A DNA stretch of 64,000 nt from Hymenobacter aranciens (GCF_030580865.1 NZ_JAUQSY010000012.1:1-64000), one strand, 5' to 3'; positions 50,045 through 58,537 are shown, numbered from the stretch's first letter. Translations and numbers: made by a program. The notes: generated by a model from the sequence alone, not told the origin.

Positions 50045-51673
50045 ATGAATCCTGCTTTCCAACCCGGCGCGGCCGCCTGGCCGTCGGCCACTCCCGCCCA
50101 ACCCGCCCCGCTGCCCCTCACGGCCGCCCAAAAACTACTGCTGCCGCTCGGCGCGCTGCTGTTCGACTGGCTGTTCTGGCTCGAAGGCACGGGCCTGAAC
50201 GTGCTGGTGTTTACGATTTTTGTGGTGGCGGCGCAGTTGTACCTGCTGCCGCGCCATGCGGCGGCGCGGCGCTCGGGCTATTTCTGGCTGGCGGTGGCGG
50301 GCAGCCTGTTCAGCGCCGCGATGGTGGCGGTGTACGGCTCGGGCGCGGCGGGCCTGGCCACGCTGGCCTCGCTGGCCATGCTGCTGGGTTACGTCAACCA
50401 GCCGCACCTGAAACTGGTGCTCTACGCCGTGCTCACAGCGGGTGCCAACTGGCTGCAGGCCGGGCCGCGGGTGCTGCGCGGGCTGCGGGCGCCCCGGCAA
50501 AGCGGCGCGGGCCTGCGCCGGGGCTGGTTCTACGCCCGGTTGCTGCTGGTGCCGCTGGCGGTGCTGGTGGGCTTCCACCTGCTGTTTGCGATGGCCAACC
50601 CGCGCTACGACATGCTGAGCTATAAGGTAATGGCTAAGCTGATGGATTGGCTGTTGCTACTCATTCCCGACATATCGTTCGCGCATCTGCTGTTTTTCGC
50701 GCTGGGCTTTTTGCTCACAGCCGGGGCGCTGGTGGTGGTACCGGTGCACTACTTCGCCGACCACGAGTCGCGCTTCGGCGAATTCATTCGGCGGCAGCGC
50801 GATAGGGTGGCTTCGTTCGGCGTGCGGCGGCCCGATTTTTCCGCCAAGAACTTCCGCACGCTCGATTTGCGCAAGGAGTTTCTGGCTGCCGGGGCCGTGT
50901 TCGGGCTCGTGAATCTGCTGCTGCTGGTCGTCAACGCCATCGACATCAACTGGCTGTGGTTCGGCTTCGTGCCCAAGGCCAATTTCGACCTTGCGCAATT
51001 CGTACACGAGGGTACGTACGTGCTTATTTTCAGCATTCTGCTGGCGATGGGCATCGTGCTGTGGTTTTTCCGCCGCAACCTCAATTTCTACCAGCCCGGC
51101 CTGCCCTGGCTGCGCTGGGGTGCCACGGTGTGGGTGCTGCAAAACGCGGTACTGGCCATTTCGGTGGGGCTGCGCAACTACTACTACATCTGGCACAGCG
51201 GCATTGCCTACAAGCGTATCGGCGTGTGCTTCTTCCTGGTGCTGGTGTTTTTCGGGCTGGCTACGGTGCTGCTCAAAATATGGCAGCGTCGCTCGGCCTA
51301 CTCGCTCATTCGCCTCAACTCGCTGGCGGTGTACGCGGTATTGCTGGCCCTGGCCGCCGGCAACTGGGAGCCCTGGATTGCCGGCTACAACCTGCAGCGC
51401 CGCTTCCCCAGCCTCGACATCGGCTTCCTGCTCGACATGCCCGGCCGCGTGCTGCCCGTGCTGCAGGCCCGTCGCGCCGTCATCGCCGAAGCCCGGCAAC
51501 TCAACGTGGAGGATGAAAACGGCAACGTCACCAGCATCGACAATGCCGCCGCCCTGGCCCGCCTCGATATGGCCATCCGCGACTGGCAAGCCCACCACGC
51601 TGCCCGCCCCGACTGGCAAAGCCTGACCTGGGCTGCTTATCAAACCGCTGAAGCACTGCCACCGCATGAGTAA
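50045..51673 (+). CDS. DUF4173 membrane protein
   Basis: A 542-residue integral membrane protein with some 12-13 helices and a soluble tail from about 470. It fits DUF4173, a family of unknown function found in several phyla and often encoded with a small HTH regulator. Recognisable spots are DINWLWFGFVPKANFDLAQF near 302 and HEGTYVLIFSILLAM near 321. The ATG at 50045 was chosen because palindrome copy 3 lies directly before it; an upstream in-frame Met would translate the palindrome. It overlaps the next gene by 8 bases. Confidence 0.87.
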   Translation: MNPAFQPGAAAWPSATPAQPAPLPLTAAQKLLLPLGALLFDWLFWLEGTGLNVLVFTIFVVAAQLYLLPRHAAARRSGYFWLAVAGSLFSAAMVAVYGSGAAGLATLASLAMLLGYVNQPHLKLVLYAVLTAGANWLQAGPRVLRGLRAPRQSGAGLRRGWFYARLLLVPLAVLVGFHLLFAMANPRYDMLSYKVMAKLMDWLLLLIPDISFAHLLFFALGFLLTAGALVVVPVHYFADHESRFGEFIRRQRDRVASFGVRRPDFSAKNFRTLDLRKEFLAAGAVFGLVNLLLLVVNAIDINWLWFGFVPKANFDLAQFVHEGTYVLIFSILLAMGIVLWFFRRNLNFYQPGLPWLRWGATVWVLQNAVLAISVGLRNYYYIWHSGIAYKRIGVCFFLVLVFFGLATVLLKIWQRRSAYSLIRLNSLAVYAVLLALAAGNWEPWIAGYNLQRRFPSLDIGFLLDMPGRVLPVLQARRAVIAEARQLNVEDENGNVTSIDNAAALARLDMAIRDWQAHHAARPDWQSLTWAAYQTAEALPPHE

Positions 51674-52067
51674 CTCATTCGCTGGCGCGCCGCCCGCCAA
51701 TCTGGCCCAGTGGCTCGGGCGCAGCCTGGCCGGCGTTGCGGCCTGTGTGCTGGCCTGCGGCGGGCTCTGGTATCTCATTGTCGAACGGGCTGATGCCATG
51801 TGTGTTTCCTGCGGCACCAGCGGCTTGCTGGTAGTGCTTACCCCGGCCCTGCTGCTCGGGCAGTGGCTGGCATTCAGGCAGGGGCTGTCGCTGTTTAAGC
51901 CCGCCAGCGCCGGCCCCACAAAGGCCCCGGCTGGCATCGAAGTAATAGCCTGTCTATGGTGCCTTTTTCAACTGCTGCTCCACGGCTGCTGGGGCTGTCT
52001 GAACCTCGTGCTGCTGCTCTGTACCCTGTTGGCAGTGGGCGACCCTAATCCTGGTTTACACTTTTAG
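51666..52067 (+). CDS. Small membrane protein after DUF4173
   Basis: A 133-residue membrane protein with three to four helices (near 17-40, 50-68, 92-120) and an unusual number of cysteines, some in pairs (MCVSCGT near 45, CWGCLNL near 107). It overlaps the DUF4173 gene by 8 bases, so the two are surely co-transcribed. The MCVSC pair sits in a loop and could bind a metal or form a disulfide (inference). No family recognised. Confidence 0.72.
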   Translation: MSNSFAGAPPANLAQWLGRSLAGVAACVLACGGLWYLIVERADAMCVSCGTSGLLVVLTPALLLGQWLAFRQGLSLFKPASAGPTKAPAGIEVIACLWCLFQLLLHGCWGCLNLVLLLCTLLAVGDPNPGLHF

Positions 52068-52107
52068 TCAGGCAGTAAGCTGTCAATTCACTTCTCAACT
52101 TCTTCTT

Positions 52108-52329
52108 ATGGAATCCCTCTCTCAATTCGGCTTTACTCTTCTAGGAATCCTCTTCTGCGCCGGCGACGTGGCAGCGCTGGGCGTGCTGCTTACCTGGCAG
52201 GAGCGGGCCCCTTCGCCCTTGGTGCGGCGCATGCGGCTGCTGCGCGGCGTGCTGCCGGGCGCGCTGGTGCTGGGCGCCCTGCTGCTGCTGGCCCTGGTGC
52301 AAACCATGCTGCTGTGGTCGCGGCAGTAG
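52108..52329 (+). CDS. Small two-helix membrane protein
   Basis: A 73-residue protein with two hydrophobic helices (near 8-28 and 48-69) joined by a basic loop (VRRMRLLRG). It is 40 bases after the preceding membrane protein gene on the same strand. Unknown function; the length and continuity with the run of membrane proteins support it as a real gene. Confidence 0.62.
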   Translation: MESLSQFGFTLLGILFCAGDVAALGVLLTWQERAPSPLVRRMRLLRGVLPGALVLGALLLLALVQTMLLWSRQ

Positions 52330-52353
52330 CAATTCTCAAATTTCCAGTTAGTT

Positions 52354-52770
52354 ATGGCTGCTGTTAATCATCAGGAGCTGCCGCGTCGCAGCGTCCTGCA
52401 GCGCGGGCTGGCCCTAGCCCAGCAACTCAAAGACACAGCAAATATTCTGCTGTTTCTTGGCAATGGCTACCTCTTCTTCGGCATCTTGGGAGGAATTGGC
52501 ATTCCCGGCCTCATCCTATATTACCTGCGCTGGAAGCTCCTGCGCCGCACCGGCGACCCGACGGCGACGATGGTGCTCTGGGCGCTGAGCCTGCTCCACG
52601 AATTGCTCTGCCTGATAATGTTTTACTGCGACCACCCGCACAGTTCCGGCGGAGAAATGAGCACGCCGCTCGAACACTGGGAACCGCTCTACTTGTTGGG
52701 CGTCGTCATCTGTTGCGGCGGGCTGGCTGACCTGCTTATCAATCAGCCCGCCGCTGAAACCGTGGAGTAA
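52354..52770 (+). CDS. Small membrane protein, paralogue of the one at 53674
   Basis: A 138-residue membrane protein with about four helices. It aligns by eye with the protein encoded at 53674: an RGLA start to the first helix, a central PG-x-x-LY-x-L-x-W and then W-x-x-x-L-x-x-E in the next helix occur in the same order and spacing. The second loop is Asp/His-rich (YCDHPHSSGGEM). No family recognised. Part of the run of small membrane protein genes downstream of DUF4173. Confidence 0.68.
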   Translation: MAAVNHQELPRRSVLQRGLALAQQLKDTANILLFLGNGYLFFGILGGIGIPGLILYYLRWKLLRRTGDPTATMVLWALSLLHELLCLIMFYCDHPHSSGGEMSTPLEHWEPLYLLGVVICCGGLADLLINQPAAETVE

Positions 52771-52802
52771 GGGCCATTTCCGGCTCGTACCATCTCTCTC
52801 TC

Positions 52803-53171
52803 ATGAAACCCGCTACCTCCCTGCTTCGCCGCCTGTTTCCCAGCTGGCCGGTGCCGCCGCCCGCGCTATGGCTCACCGGGGCAGCCGGCCTGGGCTGCCT
52901 GCTGTGCTTGTGCTTCGGCCGCGAGCTCTGGACCGACCCAAAACCCGCGGAACGCTGGCTGTTTACGGCCTGGTGCCTGCTGATGCTGGCGGCCATCGGG
53001 CAAACGCTGCACCTGCTCTGGCGCTGGCTGGCTGCCTACCCGGGCCCGCGCTGGATGGCCCTGCTGCTCCGGTTGGGGCTGCTGGGGGCCACGGTAGCTG
53101 CCGTGCTGCCCGGAATTGTATTGCTGGCGTTGGCGGTGTTCAGCTTTTTCAAGCCAGTGCTCAATTTTTAA
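52803..53171 (+). CDS. Small membrane protein, three helices
   Basis: A 122-residue membrane protein with hydrophobic segments near 20-38, 50-70 and 82-116. There is no recognised family or motif. It sits 32 bases after the preceding gene on the same strand. Confidence 0.62.
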   Translation: MKPATSLLRRLFPSWPVPPPALWLTGAAGLGCLLCLCFGRELWTDPKPAERWLFTAWCLLMLAAIGQTLHLLWRWLAAYPGPRWMALLLRLGLLGATVAAVLPGIVLLALAVFSFFKPVLNF

Positions 53172-53238
53172 ATTGAAATTGTGATTCTTCGAATGCCATT
53201 GATTAGCTTGGCGGCTCTATTCACTGCTGCCTTGCGTC

Positions 53239-53631
53239 ATGGCCCACACGCTGCTTCTCTGGGTATTGTTCCTCGCGCTCCTCGCCGAGCTGGCGCTGAC
53301 GGGCGGTGCCTTTTTCGCGCCCGCCTTCACCATGCAGCAGTTCGAGCTGACGTATGCGCCCGAAATGGCGTTTCTCACCTTCCTCGCAGGCTGGCTGCTG
53401 CTGTTTGTGTCGGCAATTATTGCAGTGGCTTTCGGGCAGCTGTGGCAGCGGCGGGCCCGCTACGCCACGCTGTGCTACCTGCTGGGCTTCTGGTGGCTGG
53501 CTATTGGGCTGGGGCTGTTTCTGCGCTTTCAGCGGCCCGAATTCCTGCTGCTCGACTCGCTCACCGGCCTGCTCGTCGTCGTGCTCACCTGGCGCTGCCA
53601 GGCCAGCCGCATGCTGACGCGCCGCTACTGA
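53239..53631 (+). CDS. Small membrane protein, four helices
   Basis: A 130-residue membrane protein with segments near 4-26, 42-66, 76-95 and 102-118, ending in a basic tail (RCQASRMLTRRY). The FFAPAFTMQQFELTYAPEMA loop after helix 1 resembles a common small Bacteroidota membrane protein type, but I cannot name it. It is co-directional with its neighbours. Confidence 0.65.
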   Translation: MAHTLLLWVLFLALLAELALTGGAFFAPAFTMQQFELTYAPEMAFLTFLAGWLLLFVSAIIAVAFGQLWQRRARYATLCYLLGFWWLAIGLGLFLRFQRPEFLLLDSLTGLLVVVLTWRCQASRMLTRRY

Positions 53632-53673
53632 GTATATTGCCAGCGCTTTGTTCTCTCCCATTGCGCCCGCGCC

Positions 53674-54132
53674 ATGCCTCATTCCCACCACCACCCGCTG
53701 CCCTCGCTGCCGAAGCTCTCGCGCATCGGCCGCGGCCTAGCCGCCCTGCAGGTCGCCAAAGAAACGCTGACCATCATTTTTCTGGGCTTGCCGCTGGTGA
53801 AAGCCGTGCCGCTGGCGCTGCTCACGGCGCTGCCGGGCGTGGTGCTCTACCTGCTGCACTGGCACCTGGTACTGGGCCGCCCGCCCCGCCGCCTGGCCGT
53901 CATCGTCTGGATTTTTACCCTGATTGACGAGGCCTGGGGCCTGCTCTTGTTCGGCGAATTTGAACACGCCACGAAAGGGCAGGTGCGGTTTATGTACTGG
54001 AGCTATTTCGTGGGCCTGGCCATTATTATCACCGCCTTGCTCGAAATCGGCTGGCGCTGGCAGCGCCAACGGGCCAAGGCGCGGCGCAATGTGCACCACC
54101 ACGCCATCGCCGCTGCCCGGGGCCGGCAGTAA
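53674..54132 (+). CDS. Small membrane protein, paralogue of the one at 52354
   Basis: A 152-residue membrane protein with four helices, a His-rich N-terminus (MPHSHHHPLP) and a basic His-containing tail. It shares the spaced pattern RGLA, PG-x-x-LY-x-L-x-W and W-x-x-x-L-x-x-E with the protein at 52354, so one arose from the other by duplication. The His clusters at both ends could bind metal (inference). Last gene of the membrane-protein run. Confidence 0.68.
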   Translation: MPHSHHHPLPSLPKLSRIGRGLAALQVAKETLTIIFLGLPLVKAVPLALLTALPGVVLYLLHWHLVLGRPPRRLAVIVWIFTLIDEAWGLLLFGEFEHATKGQVRFMYWSYFVGLAIIITALLEIGWRWQRQRAKARRNVHHHAIAAARGRQ

Positions 54133-54187
54133 GGTGAAATCAAACCGCCCTGCCCGGTGTTAAAATGCCCCGGCCCCCGGCCGCTGG

Positions 54188-54195
54188 TATATTTG
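54188..54195 (+). promoter_or_regulatory. -7 element TATATTTG for the PBP gene
   Basis: TATATTTG matches the TAnnTTTG consensus and ends 26 bases before the ATG at 54222. No well spaced TTG was found upstream. Confidence 0.55.
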
Positions 54196-54221
54196 CCCCG
54201 TTTCCACTCTGCTGCCTTCGC

Positions 54222-56615
54222 ATGGCCGATTCCAACCCGCCGACCTCCCCCCGCTCTGCCCCCAAAAAGCCAGCCCCGCAAAGCCGCTGGCCGCGCCGGT
54301 TAGTCCGCTGGGCCTGGGTGGCTTTCGTGGTAGGGGTGATTTTCTTTCTGGTGTATCCTTTTATGGTGAGCACCAACTTCATGTTCCTCTTCGGTAAGTC
54401 GCCGAGCCTGGCCGAGCTGGAAGACCCCAAAGTCGAGCAGCCCTCGCAGCTCTTCACCGCCGACGGCGTGCTCATCGGCAAGTATTTCCGCGAAAACCGG
54501 GTGCCGGTGACGCTGAATAAGATGTCGCCCATGCTCATCAAGGCGCTGGTAGCCACCGAGGACGTGCGCTTCTACGAGCACTCCGGCATCGACGCCACCT
54601 CGCTGGTGGGCGCCGTGTATTCCAACCTGCGTGGCGACAAGCGTGGCGGCTCCACGCTCACCCAGCAGCTGGCCAAGAACCTCTACAATACCCGGCGCGG
54701 CGAAACCCGCGGCGGCCTCGGCTACATCCCCGGCGTAAGTCTCATCGTGGCCAAAACCAAGGAATGGCTGACCGCCGTAGAGCTCGAAGAGCGCTACACG
54801 AAGGAGGAAATCCTGCGCATGTACCTGAATACCGTGGAGTACGGCTCGAAAGCCTACGGCATCAAGGTGGCGGCCAAAACCTACTTCAGCACCTCGCCCG
54901 ACAGCCTCAACACCGAGCAGGTGGCCACCCTCGTGGGCGTGCTCAACAACCCCACCGCCTACAACCCGCGCTTCCACCCCGAAGCCTCCCGCAAGCGCCG
55001 CAACGTGGTGCTCGACCGCATGGCCCAGGCCGGCGTCATCACCGAGGCCGAGGCCAAACGGCTGCAGCCCCAGCCCATTGTCCTGAAATACCAGGTCGAA
55101 AAGCACATCGACGGCCCCGAAACCTACTTCCGCTCGGCCATCAGTCAGGCGGCTAATAAGTGGTGCGAGGCCAACGGCTACGACCTCTACCGCGACGGCC
55201 TGCGCGTGTACACCACCATCGACTCGCGCATGCAGGAGCACGCCGAGGCTGCCCTGCACGAGCGCATGAAGGCCCTGCAGCGCAGCTTCGACAACTTCTG
55301 GCGCAACAAGGGCAAGCAGCCCTGGGTGGACGAAAAAGGCGACGAAATCCCCGACTTCATCGCCACCCAGATGAAGCGCACCGAGGCCTACAAAACCCTG
55401 GCCGCCCGCTACAAAAACGACCCGGCGAAGCTCGAAGAAGCCCTGAATACCAAGCGGCCGATGAAGGTATTCACCTGGAAAAAAGACGACAACGACACCA
55501 CCCTCGTCATGTCGCCGCTCGATTCGCTGGCCTACTACAAGCACTTCCTGCAGGCCGGTATGATGAGCATGGACCCCTTCACCGGCTATATCAAGGCCTG
55601 GGTGGGCGGGCTCGACTACCGCTTCTTCCAGTACGACCACGTGAAGCAGGGCCGCCGCCAGGCCGGCTCCACTTTCAAGCCCTTCGTGTACCTCACGGCC
55701 CTCGACAACGGCTACTCGCCCTGCGACCGCATCCGCGACCAGCGCGTGACCATCAACTACGTCGAAGACGGCAAGCCCATGCAGTGGGAGCCCGACAACG
55801 TGACCCGCGAGTTCACCGGCATCAACATGACCCTGCGCCACGCTATGGCCCGCTCGGTGAACTCCGTGACGGCCCAGCTCACCGAGAAAGTAGGCTGGGA
55901 AAACGTGGCCAAGTACGCCCACAAAGTCGGCATCACCAGCCCCTTGCTGCCGGTGCCCAGCATCGGCCTGGGCTCGGCCGGCGACGTGAGCGTGTACGAG
56001 ATGGTCAACGCCTACGGCACCTTCCTCAACAACGGCTTCCGCTCCGAGCCGCGCATCATCACCCGCATCGAAGACCGCAACGGCAACGTCATCGCCCAGT
56101 TCGACCCCAAGCAGCACCGCGCCATCTCGCCCGAAACCGCCTGGCTGATGACCTACATGCTGCGCGGCGGCATGGAGGAGCCCGGCGGTACCTCCCAAGG
56201 CCTCTGGGATTATCCCGACCTCTGGCACAACGACAACCAAATCGGCGGCAAAACCGGCACCACCTCCAACTACTCCGACGGCTGGTACATGGGCATGACC
56301 AAAGACCTCATGACCGGCGTGTGGGTGGGCGGCGAAGACCGCAGCATCCACTTCTTCCGCTCGCAGCAGGGCGAGGGCGGCCGCATGGCCCTGCCCATCT
56401 TCGGCCGCTACATGGAGAAGGTTTATTTAGATAAAAAGCTGGGCTACACCTACGGCCACTTCCCCAAGGCCCCCGGCAAAATCAGCAAGAAAACCAACTG
56501 CCTCACCGCCGACTACCGCCCCCGCCGCCGCGACATCGATACTGTGGCCGCCGACGACCTGCTGGAGCGCATGAACAATGGGGGCGGGGTGCCGGATAGC
56601 CTCAAGGGGCGGTAG
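54222..56615 (+). CDS. Class A penicillin-binding protein (PBP1A-like)
   Basis: A 797-residue bifunctional cell-wall synthase. One N-terminal membrane anchor (about 28-50) precedes a GT51 glycosyltransferase domain (about 70-260) with the catalytic Glu in ATEDVRFYEHSGID and the GGSTLTQQLAKNL motif. The transpeptidase domain follows with the SxxK serine in GSTFKPFVY near 483, SVN near 545 and KTGTTSNYSDGW near 677. It polymerises lipid II and cross-links stem peptides outside the inner membrane. ATG 54222 was chosen because it follows the promoter element; the upstream in-frame Met would start before it. Confidence 0.96.
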   Translation: MADSNPPTSPRSAPKKPAPQSRWPRRLVRWAWVAFVVGVIFFLVYPFMVSTNFMFLFGKSPSLAELEDPKVEQPSQLFTADGVLIGKYFRENRVPVTLNKMSPMLIKALVATEDVRFYEHSGIDATSLVGAVYSNLRGDKRGGSTLTQQLAKNLYNTRRGETRGGLGYIPGVSLIVAKTKEWLTAVELEERYTKEEILRMYLNTVEYGSKAYGIKVAAKTYFSTSPDSLNTEQVATLVGVLNNPTAYNPRFHPEASRKRRNVVLDRMAQAGVITEAEAKRLQPQPIVLKYQVEKHIDGPETYFRSAISQAANKWCEANGYDLYRDGLRVYTTIDSRMQEHAEAALHERMKALQRSFDNFWRNKGKQPWVDEKGDEIPDFIATQMKRTEAYKTLAARYKNDPAKLEEALNTKRPMKVFTWKKDDNDTTLVMSPLDSLAYYKHFLQAGMMSMDPFTGYIKAWVGGLDYRFFQYDHVKQGRRQAGSTFKPFVYLTALDNGYSPCDRIRDQRVTINYVEDGKPMQWEPDNVTREFTGINMTLRHAMARSVNSVTAQLTEKVGWENVAKYAHKVGITSPLLPVPSIGLGSAGDVSVYEMVNAYGTFLNNGFRSEPRIITRIEDRNGNVIAQFDPKQHRAISPETAWLMTYMLRGGMEEPGGTSQGLWDYPDLWHNDNQIGGKTGTTSNYSDGWYMGMTKDLMTGVWVGGEDRSIHFFRSQQGEGGRMALPIFGRYMEKVYLDKKLGYTYGHFPKAPGKISKKTNCLTADYRPRRRDIDTVAADDLLERMNNGGGVPDSLKGR

Positions 56616-56623
56616 TAACCAAC

Positions 56624-57241
56624 TCAGGCCGCAAGTTGAATCCCTAGCTCCTGTGCTAGTTTCAGTAGAGTAGCTTGATAGTGTTCGTTCAGGTTAGTTC
56701 TGGCTAAATCGTCAGCTAACATTCGAATAGCAGCTTCGTGGTAGCCCGCTCGGTACATAGCGTTGATTTGGGCCGGAATGTAGTATGACTTATAGCCGCC
56801 TGCCAGAATGGAAAATATGTCCTCCTGGCTATCAACGGTTGCCAGAAAAGGCAGGGCATACTGCGTAATATCTGCGCTTAACTGTGCAAATACTGGCGTA
56901 GGGTCTACGCCTTCCTGAATGGTATACCACTCATCCCGTTTTGCGGGTTTTAGGTTGCCTAGTCGCTTACGCACAATGCAGATATGCTCTGAAAATGTGG
57001 CTCCAGGCTCACGCTTTAACAGGTACTGAGCTACTTCTGGTAAGTAAAAGCTCACATTGACGGTGAATCTTGCTTCCTGCTCCGAGTTCCAATGAGAAAA
57101 CTGGAATTGCAGCATCTTGCCCCACCCTGACGAGTTGTAAAAGCGGAAATTATTGCCAGACTTCTTATAGCCTAGTTGCTTAAATTCCGGCCAAATATTT
57201 TGCTTTACATAAGCGGCAAAGGCGGCGTGCAGGTTGGTCAT
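56624..57241 (-). CDS. DUF4304 protein
   Basis: A 205-residue cytoplasmic protein that fits DUF4304: FKQLGYKKSGNNFRFYN near 20-36, MLQFQFSHWNSEQEARFTVN near 43-62, and a C-terminal helical part. GC content is much lower than that of the flanking PBP gene, suggesting acquisition from elsewhere. DUF4304 proteins are often found in variable genome regions, but no function is established. It is convergent to the PBP gene with an 8-base gap and has no visible terminator. Confidence 0.8.
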   Translation of the reverse strand: MTNLHAAFAAYVKQNIWPEFKQLGYKKSGNNFRFYNSSGWGKMLQFQFSHWNSEQEARFTVNVSFYLPEVAQYLLKREPGATFSEHICIVRKRLGNLKPAKRDEWYTIQEGVDPTPVFAQLSADITQYALPFLATVDSQEDIFSILAGGYKSYYIPAQINAMYRAGYHEAAIRMLADDLARTNLNEHYQATLLKLAQELGIQLAA

Positions 57242-57341
57242 GTGCTGACAAGAATTAGGTAAGCCAACGCAAAATACAGTTGACTGCTGGTTTACGCTGC
57301 CTTACCCACCACCTCCCACCCCTGCCGGCAGCTTCGCACGC

Positions 57342-57565
57342 CTTGCGCTCGCTTCCCTGGCCCTTGCCGCCGCCGACTCACACCTTGCCGTCGCCTCCGC
57401 ACCCCTTGCCGGCTTCATTCCACGCCTTGCGTCGGCTTCCGCCCCCCTTGCCACCGATGATTCACCCCTCATTGGCGTTTATCCACGGCTTGCCAAGGCT
57501 TCCTCATGCCTTGCCGCCGGCAATCCACGGCTTGCCGGCGCTTTTTCACGACTTGTTGCCAATAT
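57342..57565. repeat. Degenerate 21-bp period array 3
   Basis: The CTTG core recurs exactly every 21 bases at 57342, 57363, 57384, 57405, 57426, 57447, 57468 (as CTCA), 57489, 57510, 57531 and 57552, eleven units with no drift. The rough unit is CACGCCTTGCCG followed by nine variable bases. It fills much of the 499-base gap 57242-57740. After it, 57566-57740 contains a stretch that looks like coding sequence but has no start or complete frame. All frames read as heptad peptides because 21 is divisible by three. Confidence 0.88.
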
Positions 57566-57599
57566 TCGGTTGTTTGTCAGGGGCTTTAAGCAACCCCAG

Positions 57600-57740
57600 C
57601 GCAGTACCTCCCCCTTGCGTCAGCCCTACGACACCCTCTTTGCCCAGGGCCACGAAGCCGCCCGCCTCGGCCAGCTGTTGCCCGATGCCTGCCTGCGCCA
57701 CCCCACCACCGACACCCAGCGCGGCCTCACGCTGCCTCTG
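57600..57740 (+). pseudogene. Possible gene fragment after array 3
   Basis: In one plus-strand frame the codons show the strong G/C third-position bias of real genes here and encode a plausible helical peptide (LFAQGHEAARLGQLLPDAC). There is no good start, and the frame runs into the end of the convergent lipoprotein gene. I cannot name a parent gene, so this may be a decayed fragment or chance. Confidence 0.3.
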
Positions 57741-58244
57741 TTACAATGCACGATAGGACACGGTATCAATCCGGGTTATCCCTAAGCTGGGTACCGGGGC
57801 CGTACGAGTTAACACGTGCTGCGTAGCAGTAAACTTTACGACTTTCCAGTGCGCTACATTACCTTGTTTGCTCGTGATGATAAGCTCGGAGCCATCAGGT
57901 TTAAATGCCCAGGTGCCCGTGTTTATGGTTTGTGAAGCAGTTGAGTCGCAGCGAGTCTGGCCCTCATCAGAATCATACGTCTTGTCCGGATGGAACATCA
58001 TCGTGTTATCGCGCAAACACAGCGGAGCATATGGAAATAAGTTGTAACGCGTCGGAACCCCATCTTTGATATCCGTAGTTGTCGAGCCGGTTTGTATCCA
58101 GGTAGCCTGGGTCAGAAAGGCCGTACGCTCAGTTAATGTAGTGTTTGGCGCCGGAATATCGTCTTTATCGGAGCTGCCACAACCAGCCAGCCACAAGCCG
58201 CTGAGAACTAAAAGGACCGTAAGGAAGCGTAAGTGTTGAGCCAT
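57741..58244 (-). CDS. Lipoprotein, possibly lipocalin-like
   Basis: A 167-residue lipoprotein with signal ending in LAGC (Cys near 22), a short Ser/Asp linker and a beta-rich domain with FLTQATWIQTGS near 43, MMFHPDKTYDSDEGQ near 82 and TGTWAFKPDGSELIIT near 109. The TW start followed by F-x-PDG strands is typical of lipocalin-like Bacteroidota lipoproteins. ATG 58244 opens the signal; the -7 element lies just upstream at 58273-58280. GC content is lower than average. Ligand unknown. Confidence 0.78.
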   Translation of the reverse strand: MAQHLRFLTVLLVLSGLWLAGCGSSDKDDIPAPNTTLTERTAFLTQATWIQTGSTTTDIKDGVPTRYNLFPYAPLCLRDNTMMFHPDKTYDSDEGQTRCDSTASQTINTGTWAFKPDGSELIITSKQGNVAHWKVVKFTATQHVLTRTAPVPSLGITRIDTVSYRAL

Positions 58245-58272
58245 GAGTTTGGGTTGTATGGTAAAATTTTGC

Positions 58273-58280
58273 CAAACATA
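58273..58280 (-). promoter_or_regulatory. -7 element TATGTTTG for the lipoprotein gene
   Basis: Read on the minus strand, TATGTTTG matches the consensus and ends 28 bases before the start codon at 58244. The rest of the 293-base gap up to 58537 contains no feature I can support. Confidence 0.55.
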
Positions 58281-58537
58281 ACCAATTTTTATGACAATAA
58301 ATTGCCGAATGACAAAGCGTGCTCTCCCAAGCCGCCGCATAGCTGCGTTCTTCGATTGCAAGGCGGGCAAACAACCGATTTAAGCTTGGCTGTTTGCCTG
58401 GGCAACGCGGTCGAAAAAAACATGACCATCCCTTCTGCGCTAGCCATTAGCATATTCGCGCAAACAGCCCCCCGCTCCCCTCCCGATAGCAGCTGGACGG
58501 GCGCTAGGCGCGCAGTAGCGGCGAAGTACCGCATTAC

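Noticed and set aside
47338-54132. Defence island
   Set aside because: No nuclease, helicase, reverse transcriptase, TIR or toxin domain was seen; the genes look metabolic and membrane-related.
57342-57565. CRISPR array
   Set aside because: Units are 21 bases with no repeat-spacer division, units are not identical and no cas gene is present.
57280-57756. Heptad-repeat protein encoded by array 3
   Set aside because: All frames of a 21-bp array are open by necessity. There is no signal peptide, domain or consistent codon bias, and the last part changes character.
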